Source: Parafrankia elaeagni
GTDB lineage: Bacteria > Actinomycetota > Actinomycetes > Frankiales > Frankiaceae
Reading direction: 5' to 3'
Assembly: GCF_000374165.1 (NCBI RefSeq)
Contig: NZ_KB893721.1
Coordinates: 44,255-108,254, forward strand
Length of the DNA stretch: 64,000 bases
The notes below the pieces were generated by a model. That model was not told the DNA's origin. It did no database searches and was given only the letters and a program-made list of their open reading frames with translations. Below, piece after piece: positions 53,151-61,703 of the stretch; position 1 is the first letter of the stretch, and each line of letters begins with the position of its first letter. Position numbers and translations under genes: made by a program.

Positions 53151-53215
53151 CAGGGTTGCGGTCTGTACCCGGTTCCCCTCACGCCTGAAGGCGTCAGTCC
53201 CCTCGGGAGTCTCTG

Positions 53216-54406
53216 ATGGACCTGACCTACAGCGAGGAGGACGAAACGTTCCGCGCCGAGCTTCGCTGCTGGCTCGAGGTGGCGGTGCCCGACCACGGCC
53301 CGCCCCCACCCCCCGGTGACTGGCCGGCCCGACGCGCCTACGACACCGCCTGGCAGCGCAGGCTGTACGACGCCGGGTACGCCGGCCTGCACTGGCCCAG
53401 CCGGTTCGGCGGCCGTGGCCTGCCGGTCACCCAGCAACTCGTCTACCTGGAGGAGTACGCCCGCGCCGGCGCCCCGTACATCAGCGTCAACTTCGTCGGG
53501 ATGATGCACGCCGGCCCGACGCTGATCGCCGAGGGTACCGACGAGCAGCGGGCCTACCACCTGCCGCGCATCCTGCGCGGCGAACACGTCTGGTGCCAGG
53601 GTTTCTCCGAGCCGCAGGCCGGCTCCGACCTCGCCTCGCTGCGCACCAGCGCGGTCCGTGACGGCGACGACTACGTCGTCAACGGCCAGAAGATCTGGAG
53701 CACCCGGGCGCACGTGGCCGACTACGGCGAGCTGCTGGTCCGCACCGACCCCGACGCCCGCAGGCACCGCGGCATCAGCTGGCTCATCCTCGACATGCGC
53801 TCCCCCGGCGTCGAGGTCCGCCCGATGCGCACCATCGACGGCGAGAGCCACTTCTGCGAGGTGTTCCTCACCGACGTCCGGGTGCCCGTCACCAGTCTCG
53901 TCGGCGCGGAGAACGACGGGTGGCGGGTGACGAACGTGACCCTGCGCTTCGAGCGCGGCACCGCCTTCGCCCAGCACATCATCACCCTGCGCTCCCAGCT
54001 CCGGGACCTGGTCAGGGTGGCCAGGCTGGTACCGGGGCCGGGCGGCGGCACCGCCTGGGACGACCCGGCGCTGCGCTCGCACGTCGGCCGGCTGGAGGCG
54101 AACGCCGACGGTCTGTGGCGGATGGCCCAGCGGGGGATCACCGAGACGGAGGCCACCGGACTGCCCGCGCCCACCGGCTCGGCCGTCAAGCTGCGGTTCA
54201 GCGAGCTCAGCCAGGAGCTGAGCGAGCTCGCGGTCCGCGTACTCGGCCGCGCCGCGACGGGTGGCGTGCGGGCCGGCGGGGTGGACGGTGTCGAGACCGC
54301 CCGGGCCTATCTCTGGTCACTGCAGTACAGCATCGCGGCCGGCACCTCGCAGATCCAGCGCAATCTCATCGCCGAGCGGATCCTCGGGATGCCCCGCCCG
54401 GCCTGA
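53216..54406 (+). CDS. Acyl-CoA dehydrogenase, large-chain type (ACAD 8)
   Basis: A 396-residue ACAD. It has MDLTYSEEDETFRAELR, HWPSRFGGRGLPV, GFSEPQAGSDLAS, YVVNGQKIWSTRAH and AAGTSQIQRNLIAERILG. The start codon now lies only ~10-40 bp from the IS end, and its nearest ribosome-site-like sequence (CGGGAG) belongs to the element. It was probably the fifth gene of the operon starting at 47149 and the partner of ACAD 7. Confidence 0.9.
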   Translation: MDLTYSEEDETFRAELRCWLEVAVPDHGPPPPPGDWPARRAYDTAWQRRLYDAGYAGLHWPSRFGGRGLPVTQQLVYLEEYARAGAPYISVNFVGMMHAGPTLIAEGTDEQRAYHLPRILRGEHVWCQGFSEPQAGSDLASLRTSAVRDGDDYVVNGQKIWSTRAHVADYGELLVRTDPDARRHRGISWLILDMRSPGVEVRPMRTIDGESHFCEVFLTDVRVPVTSLVGAENDGWRVTNVTLRFERGTAFAQHIITLRSQLRDLVRVARLVPGPGGGTAWDDPALRSHVGRLEANADGLWRMAQRGITETEATGLPAPTGSAVKLRFSELSQELSELAVRVLGRAATGGVRAGGVDGVETARAYLWSLQYSIAAGTSQIQRNLIAERILGMPRPA

Positions 54407-54452
54407 CCTCCCACGCGCTGTCGAGGACGACCCACCACCGGAGGCCTCACCC

Positions 54453-54599
54453 GTGGTCGAGGAGTGGCACATGGACGTGGCCCTGCGCCGGCCGGGCACA
54501 CCGGGCGAGGTCGGCGACCTGTTCGCCTTCCTCCTGTCACCCCGCACGGGCTATCTCACCGGCGCCGTCATCAACATCGACGGCGGTACCCAGTTCTGA
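54453..54599 (+). pseudogene. SDR C-terminal fragment
   Basis: About 48 codons encoding the last part of a short-chain dehydrogenase: LRRPGTPGEVGDLFAFLLSP followed by a TGYLTGAVINIDGGTQF-like end, the classic SDR terminus. The Rossmann start, NAG and YxxxK motifs are missing, and the region upstream belongs to ACAD 8 and a short spacer. GTG 54453 preceded by GGAGG could start translation of the remnant, but no function is expected. Confidence 0.75.
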
Positions 54600-54662
54600 T
54601 CCGCCGCCCCGAATCCCTCTGCCGCCGGCCCCTGTCCGCCGACCCCTGTCGGTACCGCGGCC

Positions 54663-55463
54663 CTACCGCCCGCCGAAGTCCGGAGGGCGCCGTTCCCTGA
54701 AGGCCACGAGCCCCTCCCTGAAGTCAGCGGTGCGCGACGTCAGCTCGAGCGCGAACGCCTCGTCCTGCATCGCCTCCGCCAGCCCCAGCTCCAGCCCGCG
54801 GTTGACCAGGCGCTTGGTGAGCCCGACCGCGACCGTGGCGGCCTGCCCGAGCGTCTCGACCAGCTCCACGGCCGCGCTGTCCAGCTCGGCGTCAGGCACA
54901 GCCCGGTAGATGAGCCCCCACTCGGCGGCCTGGGCCCCTGACAGCCGCCGGCCGAGCAGCATCAGCTCCTTGGCCCGGGCGATGCCGACCAGCCGGGGCA
55001 GCAGCCAGGTCGCGCCACTGTCCGGGCTGAAGCCCCGGGTCAGGAACGGCTCCCAGAACCGGCTGCTCTCGGCGGCGACAGTGAAGTCGGCCGCGAGCGC
55101 GAGCTGGAACCCGAGGCCGGCGGCGTGGCCGCGGACGACGGCGACGACGGGCAGCTGCACCTCGGTGATGAGCTGGATGAGCCGGTGCGCCTGCAGCGCG
55201 GTGCGCCGCTGCACGCTGCCGGGGCGCGGCCGGGCGCCGCCGGCGGTGTTCGAGGCCACCCAGTCGGCGCCGGAGCAGAAGTCCGGGCCGCGGCTCTCGA
55301 TCACGACCACCCGGAGCGCGTCGTCGGTGGCCGCATCCTCGAGGGCACCGACGATCCGGCGCACCGCCGCGGCGTCGAGGGCGTTGCGGCGTTCCGGCCG
55401 GTCGAGGCCGATGCGCAGCACGCCGCCGTCCCGGTCGAGGCCGACCCCTGCCTCCGTCGTCAC
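54663..55463 (-). CDS. Enoyl-CoA hydratase/isomerase-family protein (crotonase 7)
   Basis: A 266-residue crotonase: FCSGADWVASNT, GHAAGLGFQLALAADF and FLTRGFSPDSGATW, the same Glu-less subgroup as crotonases 1 and 2. The GTG start at 55463 has GAGGGGG upstream. It is divergent from crotonase 8 across operator 15. Confidence 0.88.
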   Translation of the reverse strand: MTTEAGVGLDRDGGVLRIGLDRPERRNALDAAAVRRIVGALEDAATDDALRVVVIESRGPDFCSGADWVASNTAGGARPRPGSVQRRTALQAHRLIQLITEVQLPVVAVVRGHAAGLGFQLALAADFTVAAESSRFWEPFLTRGFSPDSGATWLLPRLVGIARAKELMLLGRRLSGAQAAEWGLIYRAVPDAELDSAAVELVETLGQAATVAVGLTKRLVNRGLELGLAEAMQDEAFALELTSRTADFREGLVAFRERRPPDFGGR

Positions 55464-55587
55464 CGACGACCCCCTCTTCTCGCCTGCGCCCGCGATGGTC
55501 TGGCCCCTGCAGCGGTCAGACCCGGGCGCCCCCGAAGGGGACTCGCCGAGGGTGACATGCATCGGTACGATGCTAACTCCCAGCCTG

Positions 55588-55608
55588 GAAATATCTAGAG
55601 ATATAGGA
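55588..55608. promoter_or_regulatory. Operator site 15, between crotonases 7 and 8
   Basis: ATATCT-AG-AGATAT, a perfect 6+2+6 palindrome identical in core to site 2. Confidence 0.75.
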
Positions 55609-55656
55609 TGGCGTCGCTGGATGGCGGGACTGTTCGATCAGCGAGAGGGAGAGCCC

Positions 55657-56538
55657 ATGAGCGACGGTCGTGTGCTGCTGGAACGCGACGAGGGGACAGG
55701 GATCGCCCGCCTCACGCTCGACAACCCCAGCCGCCGGAACGCGTACGACCCCGCGATGCGGGAACAGCTCGGCACCTACCTCGACGAGCTCGCGGTCGAT
55801 GACGCGATCAAGGTCGTCCACCTGCGCGGCACCAGCGGCGTCTTCAGCACCGGCGCCGACATGGCCAACGCCTACGCCTGGTACGGCGACGCCGCGAAGG
55901 ACTCCACCCGCCGACGTCCCAGCCAACGCCGGCGGCTGTCCGTCGACCGCAGATCGTTCAGCTTCTACCACAACTTTCTCGGCTACCCGAAAGCCACGAT
56001 CGCCGAGGTACAGGGCTTCGCGCTCGGCGGCGGCTTCGAACTCGCACTCATGGCCGACATCGCGATCGTCGCCGGTGACACCCGGATCGGGATGCCCGCG
56101 ACACGGTTCCTGGGCCCGGCCCTCGGCTCACTGCACATGTTCTTCTACCGGCTCGGCCCCGTCCTGGCACGCCGCCTGCTCCTCACCGGCGACATGATCC
56201 CCGCCAGTGACCTCGCCCACCTCTCGATCTTCACCGAGATCCTCGACAACGGCGACGACGTACACACCCGCGCCGACTGGTGGGCCCGCAAGCTCGCCCG
56301 CATGCCCGCCGACGGCATCGTCATCGCCAAGGAGGCCTTCCGCCTCGTCGAGCAGCTACAGGCCTACCAGGGCGAGGAGGTCGCCAGCTACCTCTTCCAC
56401 GCCTACGGCACCAATCTCCAGTTCCAGGACGACGAGTTCAACTTCGTCAGGACCCGCGCCGAACACGGCACGAAACGTGCCTTCCAGCTCCGCGACGAAC
56501 ACTTCGACCTCCCCAGCCCGGGAACGACGACCGGCTGA
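55657..56538 (+). CDS. Enoyl-CoA hydratase/isomerase-family protein (crotonase 8)
   Basis: A 293-residue crotonase: FSTGADMANAYAWYG, GFALGGGFELALMAD (first catalytic Glu kept) and IGMPATRFLGPALG (second Glu absent). ATG 55657 follows GAGAGGGAG at good spacing; in-frame ATG 55621 is an alternative. The C-terminal extension (RTRAEHGTKRAFQLRDEHF) is longer than in the others. Confidence 0.9.
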   Translation: MSDGRVLLERDEGTGIARLTLDNPSRRNAYDPAMREQLGTYLDELAVDDAIKVVHLRGTSGVFSTGADMANAYAWYGDAAKDSTRRRPSQRRRLSVDRRSFSFYHNFLGYPKATIAEVQGFALGGGFELALMADIAIVAGDTRIGMPATRFLGPALGSLHMFFYRLGPVLARRLLLTGDMIPASDLAHLSIFTEILDNGDDVHTRADWWARKLARMPADGIVIAKEAFRLVEQLQAYQGEEVASYLFHAYGTNLQFQDDEFNFVRTRAEHGTKRAFQLRDEHFDLPSPGTTTG

Positions 56539-56577
56539 CGGGCAACTGGCACGGCCGCCCCCGGCGGCACCGCGGGC

Positions 56578-56600
56578 CCGGCACGGCGGGCCCGTGCCGG
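56578..56600 (+). terminator. Hairpin downstream of crotonase 8
   Basis: CCGGCACGG, loop CGGGC, CCGTGCCGG: a perfect 9-bp stem 40 bp after the stop, followed by GC-rich sequence without a T-run. Confidence 0.55.
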
Positions 56601-56633
56601 ACGACGGCGCGCCGGACGACAGCGTCGCGGGCA

Positions 56634-56650
56634 CCTAAACATTTAGAGGG
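56634..56650. promoter_or_regulatory. Operator-like site 16 (orphan)
   Basis: AAACATTTAGAG differs by one base from the AAACATCTAGAG of site 12. It lies between the 3' end of crotonase 8 and the 3' end of the lipase gene, with no gene start nearby. Confidence 0.4.
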
Positions 56651-56675
56651 AAGGCGCCGACCGGGGGCGACGGTG

Positions 56676-58046
56676 CTAGCTGTAGTCGTTGAAGAGGACC
56701 GAGACCCGGTGCTCCGACGACGGGAACGCCGGCACGGCGATGACGTCGCGGTGGCCGTCGGTGTCGCGCTGCACGGATTCCAGGGTGATCGCCGTGTCGC
56801 CGGCCGGCAGGAAGACGTCCATGCCGGTCATGAAGACCACCGAGAAGAAGGCCGGTACCGGCGCGGTGAGATCTGTCCTGCGGTCCGTTCCGACGTCGGT
56901 GAGGAAGATGCCGATGGGCCGCTTCTGCCGGGGCGTGTTCGCGGGGTTCAGCAGGTTCGTCCCGTCGACGAGCAGCTGGTCGCTGCCTGATCCCTGGTCA
57001 CCCCACCATTCCCGGTATCGGCTGATGGTGATGTTGGTGTGGGCCGGTGCCGTCTCCATCCGCGCGCCGAGACCTTCACCGGGGCGGCTGGTGAGCAGTC
57101 GGATGAGCCTGTCGCTGCGCTGGAACGGCTGGAAGTAGAAGTGGTGGGTCGCCGCCCCCGGGCGCAGGACGGCGAACTCGTAGGATGCGCCGGCGCGGGC
57201 GGCGATCGGCCCGAAGGCGCCCTCGCCGCCGAGGGCGGTCGCGGCGACCGGGCTGCCGGGCCGACGCTTCCCGGTCGCGACCTCGACCTCGTAGACCTCC
57301 AGCCGGCCTTCACTCAGGCCGACGTTCGTCGGGAACAGCACTGCCCGGCCCGACAGCTGGATCATGCCGTCGGCAGTTGGTCGGATCTCGGTGGTGGCCG
57401 GCTTCCTGCCGGTGAAGAACTCGAACTCGGCCTCGAAGGTACGCGGTGACGTCACCGACTCGGTGTGCCCGAGTTCCGCGAACTGGACGTTGTTCGCCCC
57501 GACGATCCGGCGGGCCGGATCACCCTCGGCCCAGACCGCGAGTGTGGGCACCCCGCCGGGCGGCGCCTGGGCCGTGCGGCCATCCAGGTTGACGTAGTGC
57601 GCGACGCGCGCGGCCCGCTCCGGGCGACTGGTGAGGTAGTCCTGGCTGATCATGGTTCCCATCGAGTGCCCGACCAGCTCCACCTTGGCCGCGCCGGTCG
57701 CTGTGAGCAGGGCGTCGATGCGCGCGTCGATCCGGGTATGTACCTGCTCGGCCGTCTCCACCGTGAAGGTGGAATCCCAGTCGATCGCGTCGATGTGGCC
57801 GACCGGATAGCCGTTCGCGGCGAACCGGCGGGCCGGTGTCTCGAACTGCGCCCCCGAGCCGGCCCCGCCGTGCACGAACAGGATCGGCAGGCGAGACGGA
57901 TCGGCTGGCGGTTCTACCGGAGTGGCGGTCGGGACGGACGCCGGCGGCGCGGAGGAATCCGAACACGCGGCCGTTGCAGCCCCGGTCACCGCCATGGCCA
58001 GGAATGCACCGCATAACGCGAGGTACGACCTTCGAGCGCTGGGCAT
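56676..58046 (-). CDS. Alpha/beta-hydrolase lipoprotein (esterase/lipase-like, with C-terminal beta domain)
   Basis: 456 residues. The start MPSARRSYLALCGAFLAM with a lipobox ending TAAC (Cys ~25) indicates a secreted, lipid-anchored enzyme; GGAGGAG precedes ATG 58046. The catalytic domain shows ILFVHGGAGSGAQF (oxyanion loop) and VELVGHSMGTM (nucleophilic Ser, ~residue 125); the second half (~260-456) is a beta-rich domain seen in bacterial lipases and esterases of this type. No regulon operator at its start. It could release acyl groups outside the cell for the catabolic island. Confidence 0.85.
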   Translation of the reverse strand: MPSARRSYLALCGAFLAMAVTGAATAACSDSSAPPASVPTATPVEPPADPSRLPILFVHGGAGSGAQFETPARRFAANGYPVGHIDAIDWDSTFTVETAEQVHTRIDARIDALLTATGAAKVELVGHSMGTMISQDYLTSRPERAARVAHYVNLDGRTAQAPPGGVPTLAVWAEGDPARRIVGANNVQFAELGHTESVTSPRTFEAEFEFFTGRKPATTEIRPTADGMIQLSGRAVLFPTNVGLSEGRLEVYEVEVATGKRRPGSPVAATALGGEGAFGPIAARAGASYEFAVLRPGAATHHFYFQPFQRSDRLIRLLTSRPGEGLGARMETAPAHTNITISRYREWWGDQGSGSDQLLVDGTNLLNPANTPRQKRPIGIFLTDVGTDRRTDLTAPVPAFFSVVFMTGMDVFLPAGDTAITLESVQRDTDGHRDVIAVPAFPSSEHRVSVLFNDYS

Positions 58047-58318
58047 CGATTCTCCTCCACTGCTGGACGGGAGGGCACTTCGACGCCGATCCGGCCCACC
58101 CACGCGGACACACGCGAGGCCGAAACGTACAGTGCCCGGTTTCCGGCGGGCAACCACAATGACACGGTCGGGCATACCAGGCGACTCATACGCTCCGACC
58201 CTCCATCACCTTGGGCCCGCCTTCACTCACAGCCCCGAAGGGTCTTTCCAAAAGGCTCGCCATGGAATCGGGCGCGAAAAGTGTTCTCGACGGCGCCGCC
58301 GCGGCCGGCAGCAAGGCA

Positions 58319-58343
58319 GGCACCAGGCACCAGGCACCAGGCA
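58319..58343. repeat. 7-bp tandem repeat (x3.5)
   Basis: GGCACCA repeated three times plus GGCA. The unit is not a multiple of three, which argues against the surrounding open frame being a conserved gene. Confidence 0.85.
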
Positions 58344-58603
58344 TGGTGGCGGATCCGGGTGCGTTCCTGGCCGACCCCGTGGCGGCGATCGGCACACTAC
58401 GATCCGTATGTGAGGCCGGCGTCGACCTCGCCGCCGAGGAGCCGATCGCGTGCATCGAGGTGTACGTGCATCTGCGACGCGAGAAGCTCGCTGCCCGCGA
58501 CCTGCGGCCGGGTTCCCGACCGGGTGAGCGGGCCCGCGGGCCGAGTGTGACCAGTACCGCCCCGGTGAACACTGACGATTCGGAGATATGCATGATACAT
58601 ATA

Positions 58604-58618
58604 GTTGTGTAGTACAAC
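58604..58618. promoter_or_regulatory. GTTGT-N5-ACAAC inverted repeat upstream of MFS
   Basis: A perfect 5-bp dyad around GTAGT in an AT-rich stretch, ~17 bp before the MFS start codon, overlapping the expected promoter or leader. It is unlike the CTAGA sites and looks like a TetR/MarR-type operator; no such regulator gene is nearby. Confidence 0.55.
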
Positions 58619-58635
58619 GAAGTAGAGGAGGAAGC

Positions 58636-60159
58636 ATGGCTTCCGGCGAGGACACCGACCGCTCCACTCCGGTCGCCACCAGCCGCGCGGGCGATGTGTC
58701 GCACGTCAACGCGATCGTCGCGGTCCTGGGTGCGGTGGGCGTCGTCGTCGCGATGATGCAGACCCTGATGGTGCCGCTGCTCCCCGTGCTGCCATCGCTG
58801 CTGCACACGAGCTCGGCCGACGCCTCATGGGCGATCACGGGCACCCTGCTCGCCGCTGCCGTCGCCAACCCGGTGTTCGGTCGTCTGGGCGACCTCTACG
58901 GCAAGCGAAGCATGATCTTCGTCTCCGGCTCCGTGCTCGCCGTCGGCTCCGTGGTCTGTGCCCTGAGCAACACGCTGGTGCCGCTGGTCGTGGGCCGGTC
59001 GATGCAGGGCCTCGGGCTGGCGATCATCCCGCTGGGCATCAGCATCATGCGTGACCTGCTCCCCGCGAAGCGGCTCATCCCGGCGATGGCGCTGATGAGC
59101 TCGTCGCTCGGAATCGGCAGCGCCCTGGGTCTGCCGATCGCGGCGGCCGTCGCCCAGCAGGCCGACTGGCACGTGCTGTTCTGGACGTCCGCTGTCGCCG
59201 TCGTGCTTCTGATGGCGCTGGTGTGGCGGGTCGTGCCCGAATCACCGGTCCGGGGCTCGGGCCGGTTCGACCTGCCCGGTGCGGCCCTGCTCTCCACGGG
59301 CCTCGTCACCCTGTTGCTCGCCGTGTCGAAGGGAGGCACCTGGGGTTGGTCGAGTGGCACCACCCTGGGACTGTTCGCAACGTCGGCCGCCACCCTCGCC
59401 GGGTGGGGCTGGTGGGAGACCCGCGCCCCGGCTCCGCTCGTCGACCTGCGCACCACGATCCGGCGTCCGGTGCTGCTGACGAACATCGCCTCCGTCACGC
59501 TGGGCTTCGCGATGTACGCGAACTCGTTGATCAACCCGCAGTTGCTTCAACTCCCGAAGGCCACCGGCCACGGCCTCGGCCAGTCGCTACTCGCCACCGG
59601 GCTGTGGATGGCACCCGTGGGGCTGGTGATGATGGTCGTGTCGCCGCTGGCCGGCCGCCTGATCACCGCGCGTGGCCCGAAGATCTCTCTCGTCACCGGC
59701 TCGGCCGTCGTCGCGGGTGGTTACTGCCTCGCCATCGGACTCACCGGCAGCCCGCTGGGAGTCCTTCTCGTCAGCTGCGTCATCTGTGCCGGCGTCGCGC
59801 TGGCCTACGCGGCCCTGCCGACACTGATCATGCAGGCCGTTCCGGCCTCGGAGGGCGCCTCGGCCAACGGCCTCAACACCCTGATGCGCGCCATCGGAAC
59901 CTCGGCGGCGAGCGCGGTGATCGGCGTGGTACTGGCGAACATGACGATCCCCTACGGCCCGACGCAGGTGCCGTCCCTCGCAGGTCTGCACCTTGGCTAT
60001 CTGATCGGCGCCGCGGCCGCCCTCGCCGCCGGCCTTGTCGCCCTCGGCATCCCCGGTCGGGCGGCACCGGCACCGGCACCGAACCTCACCGTTCCGGAAC
60101 AGACCCGCTCCACGCCACAGGCCATCGCGCCGGCCGTGGCGATGGCCTCGAAGAACTGA
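58636..60159 (+). CDS. MFS transporter, DHA2-type (14 TM drug/H+ antiporter)
   Basis: A 507-residue membrane protein with about 14 hydrophobic helices. It shows SWAITGTLLAAAVANPVFGRL plus GDLYGKRSM (motif A), RSMQGLGLAIIPLGISIMRD (motif B/C region) and a late WMAPVGLVMMVVSPLAGRL. This matches the DHA2 group of efflux pumps for hydrophobic drugs. ATG 58636 has GAGGAG at good spacing. It is probably controlled by the dyad just upstream rather than by the FCD regulon. Confidence 0.92.
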   Translation: MASGEDTDRSTPVATSRAGDVSHVNAIVAVLGAVGVVVAMMQTLMVPLLPVLPSLLHTSSADASWAITGTLLAAAVANPVFGRLGDLYGKRSMIFVSGSVLAVGSVVCALSNTLVPLVVGRSMQGLGLAIIPLGISIMRDLLPAKRLIPAMALMSSSLGIGSALGLPIAAAVAQQADWHVLFWTSAVAVVLLMALVWRVVPESPVRGSGRFDLPGAALLSTGLVTLLLAVSKGGTWGWSSGTTLGLFATSAATLAGWGWWETRAPAPLVDLRTTIRRPVLLTNIASVTLGFAMYANSLINPQLLQLPKATGHGLGQSLLATGLWMAPVGLVMMVVSPLAGRLITARGPKISLVTGSAVVAGGYCLAIGLTGSPLGVLLVSCVICAGVALAYAALPTLIMQAVPASEGASANGLNTLMRAIGTSAASAVIGVVLANMTIPYGPTQVPSLAGLHLGYLIGAAAALAAGLVALGIPGRAAPAPAPNLTVPEQTRSTPQAIAPAVAMASKN

Positions 60160-60199
60160 GCCCCCGGCCCCGGCATCCCGCGATCAGGACCTCAGGAAC

Positions 60200-60424
60200 A
60201 CCCGCGGCCAAAGCGTCAGCCTTCGCCGAGCTGGAGAACACGCCCGGAGTTCCGGGGCTCGACCTGCCGGGGCTGGGCATCGCCTCACTCGCGCACCGCT
60301 TCGGCTGTCGGGGCGTCCGGGTCGACACCACGGGCGAACTCGAGAAGGAGCTCACCGTGGCTCTCATGACCGACACCCCACCGTCATTGTGGTCGAGACC
60401 CGGCCGCAGCACGCCGGCCTCTGA
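60200..60424 (+). pseudogene. ThDP-dependent decarboxylase (benzoylformate-decarboxylase-like), C-terminal remnant, frameshifted
   Basis: One frame gives VPGLDLPGLGIASLAHRFGC and RVDTTGELEKEL, matching the C-terminal end of ThDP decarboxylases of the benzoylformate/benzaldehyde-lyase type (typical text ENVPGLDxPGxDFxxLAxGYG). After ~60366 the frame shifts and ends TVIVVETRP, the expected final strand. No N-terminal or ThDP (GDG...N) motif exists upstream; the MFS gene is there instead. Confidence 0.72.
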
Positions 60425-60443
60425 CGCGCGCCGGTTCGCAGGG

Positions 60444-61703
60444 TCAGCCGTCGTGTCTGGTACCGCACCACTGCTCCTTCCCGTCGGGTCCGGGAACGAC
60501 CTCGTAGGCAGTGCCCGTGGCATTCACCTTCGCGAAGGTGAGACAGGTCGCCGGCCGTCCGCGATTGGCGCTCAGGTCCACACCACCTGGCATGAGACCG
60601 GCCGCCGGGTAGTCGGTGACTGACCGAAGCCCACGGTGGAACGCTTCTCGTGTCGGGCACTCGCCCGCCATTTCCAGGCCACGTACCAGCATGTCGGCCG
60701 CCACGTAGGAGCTGAGAACGGTGATCTGGTCCGGGTCCGGGGTCTCGGCCGCGTAGCGGGCCATCGTTTCCCGGAAATTTCTCAGGTTGGGTGATGCGGA
60801 GTCCCATGAAATATGGTCGAAGAAGGCCGTCGCGCCGGCCAGATCCGTCCCCGCCTCGGCGAGCAGGCGCTTGTCGTAGGCGACCGCGGACAGAACCGTC
60901 CGGTAGGTGACGTTGGCGGCGCGGGAGGCCCGGAGCAGCTCGCGCAGCCCGTCGATCGGAGTCTGGACAACGAGCACGTCGGCCTGGCTCGCCGCGATCC
61001 TGGCCACCACCTGTTCCGGAGAGCTCTGGCCCACCGTGTACGGGATACGCGCCACCAGCGCCACACCCTGGCCGCTCATACTTGCGATCATCTGATCGCT
61101 GAGGGCCTGCGACGGTTCCGACAGGGACTCTTCCACCACAGCAACCCTGGTACCACCCTGGGCGGCTGCGAACTCACCCAGAGTGCTCACGGTGCCGTTG
61201 GTCGAGTACAGGTAGTCAGGCGCGAACATGGTGTCGTAGTCGTTCCAGGCCGTCTCGGAGGCAAGGCCGACAACAGGGACACCGGCACCTGCCAGATAGC
61301 GGGCCGAACCCGACGCGGCTGTCGTGAGCTGCGCGACGCCGAACACGCCGCTGCGCTCCACGATTCTGCGTGCTGCGACATCGTTCCTCGAAGGTTGACC
61401 AGCGTCGTCGGCCAGCACGATCTCCAACTCGCGGCCGTGCACGCCTCCGGATTCGTTCGCCAGGGCGACCCGGGCCTCGAAACCACTGCGGGCGGCACTG
61501 AAGACGGAGCTCAGCGGGCCGGTAGCCGGATAGATCAGACCTATTTTCACCCGGTCGACGCCGACGCCCGGCGTGGTGCAGGGCGAGGCGGCGGGGGCTG
61601 GCGCGCTGTCAGCACTGCACCCGGCGCCCGCCAACAACATCATCGCGGCGGCCGACGCCACCACGACGCGCCGCCGGCGACTCGCGGTCAGCATCTCGGT
61701 CAT
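60444..61703 (-). CDS. ABC-transporter solute-binding lipoprotein, copy 2
   Basis: A 419-residue binding protein of the branched-chain amino acid receptor fold. It has an N-terminal basic stretch, a hydrophobic segment and a lipobox ending LLAGAGC (Cys ~31), followed by VKIGLIYPATGPLSSVF at the start of lobe 1. Only moderately similar to the copy at 14995, so not a recent duplicate. ATG 61703 is chosen as the longest start with a short signal; ATG 61694 is equally possible. No transport partners adjacent. No FCD-type operator was found upstream. Confidence 0.87.
   Translation of the reverse strand: MTEMLTASRRRRVVVASAAAMMLLAGAGCSADSAPAPAASPCTTPGVGVDRVKIGLIYPATGPLSSVFSAARSGFEARVALANESGGVHGRELEIVLADDAGQPSRNDVAARRIVERSGVFGVAQLTTAASGSARYLAGAGVPVVGLASETAWNDYDTMFAPDYLYSTNGTVSTLGEFAAAQGGTRVAVVEESLSEPSQALSDQMIASMSGQGVALVARIPYTVGQSSPEQVVARIAASQADVLVVQTPIDGLRELLRASRAANVTYRTVLSAVAYDKRLLAEAGTDLAGATAFFDHISWDSASPNLRNFRETMARYAAETPDPDQITVLSSYVAADMLVRGLEMAGECPTREAFHRGLRSVTDYPAAGLMPGGVDLSANRGRPATCLTFAKVNATGTAYEVVPGPDGKEQWCGTRHDG

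Larger units (their letters stand above)
51838..53207 (-). mobile_element. IS200/IS605-family element, apparently defective
   Basis: Contains tnpA and tnpB in one direction, overlapping by GTGA. The right end (low coordinates) has a GAAGCC-GGC-GGCTTC hairpin just before the terminal GGAGTAGTCAC-like sequence; the other end has an ACGCCTGAAGGCGT dyad (53168-53185). There are no terminal inverted repeats, as expected for single-strand transposition. Both proteins carry damaging changes. It has separated ligase 6 from ACAD 8. Exact ends uncertain by a few bases. Confidence 0.85.
58047..58635. other. 589-bp intergenic region, lipase / MFS
   Basis: The part upstream of the lipase is its promoter region. 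A frame at 58262-58612 (+) could encode ~116 residues (LADPVAAIGTLRSVCEAGVD segment) but has no recognised family and contains a 7-bp tandem repeat; I do not call it as a gene. The operator-like dyad of the MFS gene is at 58604-58618. Confidence 0.5.

Noticed and set aside
51838-53207. Active RNA-guided nuclease system
   Set aside because: TnpA lacks a metal His and TnpB lacks the zinc-ribbon Cys pair and ~110 residues.
58262-58612. Possible small gene before the MFS transporter
   Set aside because: Contains a 7-bp (non-triplet) tandem repeat and has no recognisable domain; the start has no ribosome site.
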